In this document: one piece after another, positions 13,821-18,431 of the stretch | How the letters are laid out: each line of letters starts with the position of its first letter | Numbering within the stretch: the first letter of the stretch is position 1 | Assembly (NCBI GenBank): GCA_002507425.1 | Contig: DAZU01000053.1 | Coordinates: 1 to 18,431 of the forward strand | Reading direction: 5' to 3' | Origin: Euryarchaeota archaeon UBA53 | Lineage (GTDB): Archaea; Thermoplasmatota; Poseidoniia; Poseidoniales; Poseidoniaceae | DNA length: 18,431 nucleotides | Notes under the pieces: generated by a model | Databases searched by the model: none | Seen by the model: only the letters and a program-made list of their open reading frames with translations | Told to the model about the DNA's origin: nothing | Position numbers and translations under genes: made by a program

Positions 13821-14404
13821 TCCTCTTCTATGGTTGTCAACATTCGCAAGACTAGACCGCTAGCCATGAGAGATATCGCAATGGAATACACACCAGGGTC
13901 AATCCAAGCCATGTACATTATTCCCCAAAAAAAGTAGAATAATATGCTTACAACCATAGCCCATGTTCCCAGTAGAAGACCCCACCCTCCATTCTCAGGG
14001 TCAATCAGATTGTTATACCAATCATTAGTTAACAGTGAAGTTAACCAATCACCAAAATTTGAATCCCCAATCAGTGAGCGCGCACCCAAGTAGACCAGTG
14101 AACTACAAAATAGAATAAAGATAGCATCACTTACAACAAATGCTGGGGCAGTATCCTTGTCGCCAAAGGCGTTATTCGTTGCTTCGAATGTGAACATTCC
14201 TCCCCATGAAACCCTGTAGCTTGGGTGAATTATGCCTGCCAAATTCAGCACAGCTAACAACAGACCTAGAAGCCCTAACCACAAATACCAGTTGGCAAGT
14301 GTGTTTGATGGCTTTGTTAGTATACCCAACATGCCGGAACTAGGATTCCCATCCTCGTTGCTCATACGGTTTGCGAACTTGGTCGCATTTATGACTCTTG
14401 GCAT
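13817..14404 (-). CDS. Small integral membrane protein, four predicted helices
   Basis: I do not recognise a family. The 195-aa protein has a polar N-terminus of about 35 residues, then hydrophobic segments at about 38-58, 87-110, 142-166 and 170-189, with an acidic end (TTIEED). Tryptophans and aromatic residues flank the helices. There is no cleavable signal peptide and no cysteine or histidine metal site. ATG 14404 is used; a second ATG at codon 14 (MSNEDGNP) is possible, and neither has a clear ribosome-binding site. Its TAA stop shares the TTAA tetranucleotide with the stop of the convergent glycosyltransferase. It lies 24 nt behind orc1 on the same strand, so it may be co-transcribed with it. 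Confidence 0.8.
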   Translation of the reverse strand: MPRVINATKFANRMSNEDGNPSSGMLGILTKPSNTLANWYLWLGLLGLLLAVLNLAGIIHPSYRVSWGGMFTFEATNNAFGDKDTAPAFVVSDAIFILFCSSLVYLGARSLIGDSNFGDWLTSLLTNDWYNNLIDPENGGWGLLLGTWAMVVSILFYFFWGIMYMAWIDPGVYSIAISLMASGLVLRMLTTIEED

Positions 14405-14428
14405 ATATCATATGTGGTGAGATTTTTA

Positions 14429-15670
14429 CTAAAGTTGGGTTTGGTGCCTGTATCTTGCTGAGAAAACCTCTCTAAGCGTTGGCTCTGCTTTTGACATCAC
14501 ATCAGATGGGTCAATATTAGTAGGTATGCAGGAATTGATTTCTTTGGTTCTCCCGTAGCGACCACGAGAAATTGTTTTGGCAGTAATCAAACCGAGCATA
14601 TCAAGGTTAGATATAATTCCAGATATTCTACGAGCGGTTAAGAATTGTTGACCAATGTGTCCACATGCCTGTTTATAGATGTGATATACTTCTCCAGTTT
14701 GGATATTCCTTAAACCATTTTTTTCGTTTATCAACACTGATGAAAGGACCAATTTTTGCTGAGTGGGTAGAGTTCTTATTACAGGAGTTACTTGATCAGA
14801 TTCAATTTGTGCTTGTGCAATACGAACATGGTCTTGTTCAACAACCTCGACTCCTTCTTGTTCAGCTTTTTCAGTTGAAACTCTCAGTAGGTCAAGTGCA
14901 CATCTGGCATCGCCATGTTCCTGTGCTGCAAGTGCAGCGCAGAGTTCAATCACACCCGCTTCTAGAGCATCTTGGTTTATGCTTATGGAGGCTCGGGACC
15001 TTAGTATGTCTTGAAGTTGCTCAGCATTGTACGGATTGAAAACAATATCCTGTTGACCAAGTCGGCTCCTGACTCTCGGGTCAAGAAAGTCTGTAAACTT
15101 CAAGTCATTTGATATTCCAATAACACAGGCTCTTGCATTCTTTAGTTCTGCATTAAGATTTGTAAGATTATAGAGTAAATCATCTCCTGCCTTCTTCACA
15201 AGGTGGTCTATTTCGTCTAACACTAATACATACACTCCGCCCCTTGTGTTCATCCTCTTTACTAATTCAGAGAAGACGCGGTCAGTTGGCCATCCAGTGA
15301 ATGGTATCTCATCTCGTTCATAGTCCTCTAATAAAGCGTTACCTAGGTGTGACAACACTCTGTATTGAGTATCTATTTGTCGACAGTTAACCATAACTGG
15401 GTAAACTTTTCTGCCAATTGAATCACCTTTTTTCTGAAGTTGGTCACAGACAAATCTGGTTACTGCTGTTTTGCCTGCGCCGGTGACACCATACAGTATC
15501 ATGTTTGAAGGAATGTGACCCTTTAAGGCTTCAACCAAATTGAAAGACAATTGGTCTCTTTCATAGTCCCTGTGAGGCAATACTTCTGGTTGATATGTGT
15601 GGCGTAATACTTCTTTTTGTACGAACAAGGTTTTTTGATTAAGGATTCCATCGAAAATATTTTTGTCCAA
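14429..15670 (-). CDS. cdc6: Orc1/Cdc6 replication initiator (AAA+ ATPase)
   Basis: Orc1/Cdc6 binds archaeal replication origins and loads the MCM helicase. This 413-aa protein has the full order of domains. The AAA+ core has Walker A GVTGAGKT (61-68), Walker B VLVLDEIDHL (148-157), sensor 1 GISND (185-189) and an arginine-containing PRVRSRLGQQ (198-207). The lid has the sensor 2 GDARCALDLLR (253-263). The C-terminal winged helix (about 300-385) includes the recognition-type RRISGIISNLDMLGLI. The start is TTG 15670, supported by GAGGTG 7 nt upstream and by the lack of an ATG before residue 57. A TATA-like box near 15753-15766 gives a leader of about 60 nt containing a short inverted repeat. 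The gene borders a long A+T-rich non-coding stretch, the usual setting of an archaeal origin. Confidence 0.95.
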   Translation of the reverse strand: MDKNIFDGILNQKTLFVQKEVLRHTYQPEVLPHRDYERDQLSFNLVEALKGHIPSNMILYGVTGAGKTAVTRFVCDQLQKKGDSIGRKVYPVMVNCRQIDTQYRVLSHLGNALLEDYERDEIPFTGWPTDRVFSELVKRMNTRGGVYVLVLDEIDHLVKKAGDDLLYNLTNLNAELKNARACVIGISNDLKFTDFLDPRVRSRLGQQDIVFNPYNAEQLQDILRSRASISINQDALEAGVIELCAALAAQEHGDARCALDLLRVSTEKAEQEGVEVVEQDHVRIAQAQIESDQVTPVIRTLPTQQKLVLSSVLINEKNGLRNIQTGEVYHIYKQACGHIGQQFLTARRISGIISNLDMLGLITAKTISRGRYGRTKEINSCIPTNIDPSDVMSKAEPTLREVFSARYRHQTQL

Positions 15671-15710
15671 AAAATAACACCTCAGTTTTTCTCATTCATT
15701 CATCAATCCC

Positions 15711-15733
15711 GGCCAACCCTATGCGTGATGGCC
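15711..15733 (-). promoter_or_regulatory. Inverted repeat in the cdc6 leader
   Basis: GGCCA (15711-15715) and TGGCC (15729-15733) are perfect 5-bp arms around 13 nt, in an isolated G+C-richer patch between the presumed cdc6 TATA box and its ribosome-binding site. It could form a hairpin near the transcript start or be a protein-binding site. Confidence 0.35.
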
Positions 15734-15752
15734 TGAGGGAGTCCGAGTATAC

Positions 15753-15766
15753 CATATAAGTATAAT
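15753..15766 (-). promoter_or_regulatory. TATA-like element upstream of cdc6
   Basis: On the minus strand the stretch reads GATTATACTTATAT-like, with two overlapping TATA-type cores. It would place the cdc6 transcript start near 15730, leaving about 60 nt of leader before TTG 15670. The same bases read TATAAG/TATAAT on the plus strand. Confidence 0.45.
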
Positions 15767-15820
15767 CCTGAAACTGTCTGATAGACATAGTTTTGCTTGG
15801 TATTTGTTGTTCCAATTGAA

Positions 15821-15866
15821 GGTATAAAAAGAAGTTCATATTTTTTCCTTTTGTTATATAAAAAAA
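15821..15866 (+). promoter_or_regulatory. Two strong plus-strand TATA boxes without a downstream gene
   Basis: GGTATAAAAAG (15821-15831) and GTTATATAAAAAAAC (15853-15867) are both close to the archaeal TATA consensus, yet no plus-strand gene follows before 16957. They may be part of an A+T-rich origin, or drive a short non-coding transcript from about 15850-15890. Confidence 0.3.
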
Positions 15867-16071
15867 CTAAACGGTGAGTCAAAAAGCCGATTTCTCGCCA
15901 AGCATGGAAAATAAAAAATTATTTTGTCTAGGTAAAATGCAAACAAAAGAAAAAAGCTAGCACATTTTGAAGATCAAGGTCACGGCACCAAACAATATGG
16001 GAAATGATTAGGAAATTTTTAAGAAACATTCTGGCGAAGTGCGTAAACAGAGGATTGCTGTTATTTTTTAT

Positions 16072-16884
16072 TTAACTAAAATTACCAATCTTACCGTTTT
16101 CATCAAGAGTGAGGCTCAGATTATCCTGTCCAATAGTGACATTATTAGGTAACTTAGGGCTATCTGTTGTGAGTATTTTATAATCAATGTCAATGTATGT
16201 ATGGGTCAGAAGAAATTGCGTATCAGGACAATCATTGGCTAACTTTGAAATTTGACTGGGCTTGTGATGGCTATGGGTATCAACAGTCTCAGGGACACTC
16301 ATTTCTATAACAACAAGTTTACACAATTTTACTCTATTCCAGAGTTCTTCACATGGACCTGAATCACCGCTGTGTAAAATTGACCAACCATTCTTATGCG
16401 TCATCATCCATCCATGAGGTTCGGATTTAGGATCGTGTTGTACTTTAAACCGCTCGAATGTCCAAATGTCTGATTCCGGTATGTCAATCCAATTTATGTT
16501 GGAAAGCATGCTATCTAGGGAGCCAGGGTAAGCTAATTCGCATAGTAATTCCAAACGCTGCCTAACATTTTTTGATCCGGCAATAGTTAGCGGCTTTTCC
16601 CCAGATCGGTCAGAAATATACTTTCTTTCAAGGATGAAACTGGGGAAGCCAAAGACATGGTCAGCATGTAGATGTGTAACCAATATTGTATCAATATTTG
16701 CAGGACTTACTTTCGCATTTCTTAAGCTTGCAAGGGCGGTTGGTGGGCAGTCGATCATTATGTGTTGATTGATTAACAGCAGCGAGTGCAACCTACCAGA
16801 AGGTAAGAACGCGTTTCCGCTTCCTAGCAAATCTAGTTGGGTCACAAGTCGTCCAGCGGCAACTTCGATAAGACACCATCGCAC
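16072..16884 (-). CDS. Metallo-beta-lactamase-fold hydrolase, RNase Z-like
   Basis: The 270-aa protein has the metallo-beta-lactamase fold: LDLLGSGNAFLPSGR (17-31) as the first strand-turn, the metal motif VTHLHADH (69-76), a later histidine near KVQHD (147-151), the bridging aspartate D174 in LHSGDSGP and H228 in LLTHTY. The FGFPSFILERKYI segment after the HxHxDH motif, and the GSGNAF start, are like tRNase Z and related phosphodiesterases. The usual THxHGDH has alanine instead of glycine, and a long substrate-binding arm is not seen. A tRNA 3'-processing role is therefore possible but not shown. The frame is closed by TAG just before GTG 16884; GTG 16845 (257 aa) is an equally natural start. 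It is divergent from the diflavin reductase gene. Confidence 0.82.
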   Translation of the reverse strand: MRWCLIEVAAGRLVTQLDLLGSGNAFLPSGRLHSLLLINQHIMIDCPPTALASLRNAKVSPANIDTILVTHLHADHVFGFPSFILERKYISDRSGEKPLTIAGSKNVRQRLELLCELAYPGSLDSMLSNINWIDIPESDIWTFERFKVQHDPKSEPHGWMMTHKNGWSILHSGDSGPCEELWNRVKLCKLVVIEMSVPETVDTHSHHKPSQISKLANDCPDTQFLLTHTYIDIDYKILTTDSPKLPNNVTIGQDNLSLTLDENGKIGNFS

Positions 16885-16956
16885 CTAACATTCATTTACA
16901 CCTTCCTAGTGCAGTTGATTGTAGGTAACCCTAACTATTCAATGGGAGGTCTTGAT
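16885..16956. promoter_or_regulatory. Divergent intergenic region with ribosome-binding site for the diflavin reductase
   Basis: These 72 nt hold GGGAGGT (16944-16950), 6 nt before ATG 16957. This decides that start over the in-frame ATG at 16942, which overlaps the site. No convincing TATA box is seen in either direction. Confidence 0.6.
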
Positions 16957-18431
16957 ATGTCTTCAGGTAATGATAATTCAATAGCAATATTCTTTGGTTC
17001 TCAAACAGGAAATGCAGAAGATCTTGCTAACCAAACTAAGAAAATAGCCGACAAGAACGGACTTGACGCAACCGTTTTCGATATGGATGGATTCTCTGCA
17101 TCAAATTTGAGTAATCACAAAAGAATCTTGATAATTACATCGACCTGGGGTGAGGGAGAGATGCCAGACAATGCCGCTGACTTGTGGGACGAGACCTGCG
17201 AGAACAATCCTTCATTATCTGGAGTAAACTATTCTATATGTGCCATAGGTGATACAGACTATGATGAATTCTGCCAGGCAGGTATTGATTGGGATATCAA
17301 ATTCCAGGAGCTCGGAGCAACTAAAGTCACAGAACTTCAGAAATGTGATGTTGACTTTGAGCCAGAATGGCAAACTTGGGTAGACAAGGTCATACCAGCT
17401 ATGGTTTCTATTGAGATTGAGCTACCGTCGTCTGGGGAGGAAGTGTCTGTGGTCGAAGAACCGATTGTGGAACCCGTGGAGATAAAAACCAAGTCTGGAG
17501 ATAAATCCCCTTGGAGCGCAAAAAATCCCTACCCTACAAAAATTAGCGAGTGTTACGTGCTGAACGGAGAAGGCTCTAGAAAAGAAACGAGGCACATAGT
17601 TTTCGAGTTAGGCGATTCAGGTATGGATTACAAGGTTGGAGATGCTTTGGGTGTTGTAGCAGAGAATCCTCCTCTAACCGTTGACCTTCTCATAGAAAAA
17701 GCAGGATGGGCGCAAGACTACATAGTGAACACACACAACGGAGAGAGAACACTATGGGAAGCATTAAAGAAAGATTATGAAATTCACAGGGTCAACAAAA
17801 AATTTGTAAAATCTCTAAAGGAGAAAGTAAAATCAAATGGTTTAAGGATTAAAGTTAGCATGGTAGAAAGACATAGGGAAACCATCTCAAACTCAGGAAG
17901 GGGATATTCGAATAGTGAAGTTGTAATGCAAACAGAATTACTTCCATCTATTCCAGGAGATGACCCGGTTGAAAGAGCTGAAATTCTTGCTAACGATGCA
18001 GATGCGCTTGAAGACTACATTTGGTCGAGAGACTACGTCGACGTATTCACAGATTTCTCAGTATCTTATACCCCTGAAGAATTCATAGATATGCTGGATA
18101 AATTGAAGCCTAGGTTATACTCAATCGCTAGCAGCCATGATGCTCATCCAGGCAAGGTCGAGCTTACTGTTGGAATTGTCAGGTATTCTCATCATGGAAG
18201 AGATAGAGGCGGTTTGTGCACAATATACATGGCTGATGAAGTTGAGGTAGACAAAACTGATGTTGGAGTATTCATGTCGCCAACTAAATCATTTGTTTTA
18301 CCTGAAGACAAATCAACAGACATCATAATGGTCGGGCCTGGAACAGGAATCGCTCCCTTCAGGGCCTTCATGGAGCAGAGAATCTTCGACGGTGGCGACG
18401 GGAAAAACTGGTTGTTCTTCGGAGATCAATC
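16957..18431 (+). CDS. cysJ: Diflavin reductase, CysJ-like sulfite reductase flavoprotein (runs off right edge)
   Basis: The 491 visible codons give a flavodoxin domain fused to a ferredoxin-reductase domain, the architecture of the NADPH-dependent sulfite reductase flavoprotein and related reductases. The flavodoxin part has the FMN phosphate loop FFGSQTGNAEDLA (12-24), STWGEGEMPDNA (62-73) and CAIGDTDYDEFC (95-106). An acidic, proline-containing linker (155-185) leads to the FAD part: YKVGDALGVV (225-234), a connecting region, RLYSIASS (386-393) and GGLCT (418-422). The NADPH-binding part begins with MVGPGTGIAPFRAFMEQR (458-475) and NWLFFG. The missing C-terminus would be roughly 80-110 residues. 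Electrons pass from NADPH via FAD and FMN to a partner, such as a sulfite reductase hemoprotein, which is not in the window. An alternative is reduction of an oxygenase. Confidence 0.92.
   Translation, partial: MSSGNDNSIAIFFGSQTGNAEDLANQTKKIADKNGLDATVFDMDGFSASNLSNHKRILIITSTWGEGEMPDNAADLWDETCENNPSLSGVNYSICAIGDTDYDEFCQAGIDWDIKFQELGATKVTELQKCDVDFEPEWQTWVDKVIPAMVSIEIELPSSGEEVSVVEEPIVEPVEIKTKSGDKSPWSAKNPYPTKISECYVLNGEGSRKETRHIVFELGDSGMDYKVGDALGVVAENPPLTVDLLIEKAGWAQDYIVNTHNGERTLWEALKKDYEIHRVNKKFVKSLKEKVKSNGLRIKVSMVERHRETISNSGRGYSNSEVVMQTELLPSIPGDDPVERAEILANDADALEDYIWSRDYVDVFTDFSVSYTPEEFIDMLDKLKPRLYSIASSHDAHPGKVELTVGIVRYSHHGRDRGGLCTIYMADEVEVDKTDVGVFMSPTKSFVLPEDKSTDIIMVGPGTGIAPFRAFMEQRIFDGGDGKNWLFFGDQ

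Larger units (their letters stand above)
15671..16071. other. A+T-rich non-coding stretch beside cdc6, candidate replication origin
   Basis: These 401 nt have no credible gene and separate cdc6 from the hydrolase gene that points towards it. About 15820-15960 is very A+T-rich, as expected of a duplex-unwinding element. TTCCAATTGAAG (15810-15821) resembles the core of archaeal origin recognition boxes (TTCCAGTGGAAA-like, 9 of 12 positions). CCAAGCATGGAAA (15899-15911) is a weaker likeness. Origins in many archaea lie directly beside orc1/cdc6, so the context supports the idea. I see no convincing repeated set of boxes, and the region may only be a long promoter. Confidence 0.4.

Noticed and set aside
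15904..15960. 18-codon plus-strand frame in the cdc6 upstream gap
   Set aside because: Too short, lysine-rich as expected from A-rich DNA, and without a ribosome-binding site.
1..18431. Insertion sequences, CRISPR arrays, prophage or toxin-antitoxin modules
   Set aside because: No transposase, integrase, regularly spaced repeats, cas genes or recognisable toxin pair was seen on either strand.

Overview
This window most likely comes from an aerobic marine archaeon of the Thermoplasmatota type (Marine Group II/III, 'Poseidoniales'-like). That is an inference. The archaeal markers are an Orc1/Cdc6 replication initiator, a bacterio-opsin-activator type (HTH_10) regulator, a DhnA-type class I fructose-bisphosphate aldolase, and archaeal phosphopantetheine adenylyltransferase fused to GTP-dependent dephospho-CoA kinase. 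There is also an FAD protein that looks like a geranylgeranyl reductase. Coding DNA is roughly 40% G+C. Starts mix ATG, TTG and GTG. Shine-Dalgarno sites of the GAGGTGA/GGAGG type are clear before some genes and absent before others.

Layout. (1) 1-5327, minus strand: molybdopterin genes moaE-moaC, then a class II fructose-1,6-bisphosphatase (GlpX) followed 4 nt later by the HTH_10 regulator. After a short promoter region with a perfect 12-bp palindrome comes an operon of a BoxB-family di-iron epoxidase, an unrecognised 177-aa protein, an EamA-type exporter and the start of a 3-hydroxyacyl-CoA dehydrogenase. (2) 5381-8504, plus strand: FAD oxidoreductase, enoyl-CoA hydratase/isomerase and class I FBP aldolase. 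(3) 8505-8935, minus strand: a 108-aa probable winged-helix protein and, 5 nt behind it, a 32-aa five-cysteine peptide. (4) 9208-13820, plus strand: a 759-aa protein with an N-terminal winged helix and no other recognised domain, a GC-raised intergenic stretch that folds into successive hairpins (candidate non-coding RNA), the CoaD-dephospho-CoA kinase fusion, and a family 2 glycosyltransferase coupled to it. (5) 13817-16884, minus strand: a four-helix membrane protein, Orc1/Cdc6, a 401-nt AT-rich non-coding stretch that may be a replication origin, and a metallo-beta-lactamase-fold hydrolase. (6) 16957 to the right edge, plus strand: most of a CysJ-like diflavin reductase.

How the genes fit together. 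Aldolase and FBPase make a gluconeogenic pair. The CoA fusion covers two consecutive steps of CoA synthesis. The BoxB-like enzyme, the hydroxyacyl-CoA dehydrogenase and the separate crotonase suggest oxygen-dependent breakdown of an aromatic or other acyl-CoA, though BoxA, BoxC and BoxD are not in the window. I saw no insertion sequence, CRISPR array, rRNA or credible tRNA. The best candidates for something undescribed are the structured RNA at 11507-11770, the five-cysteine microprotein at 8505-8603, the 759-aa winged-helix protein and the palindrome-bearing promoter of the boxB-like operon.
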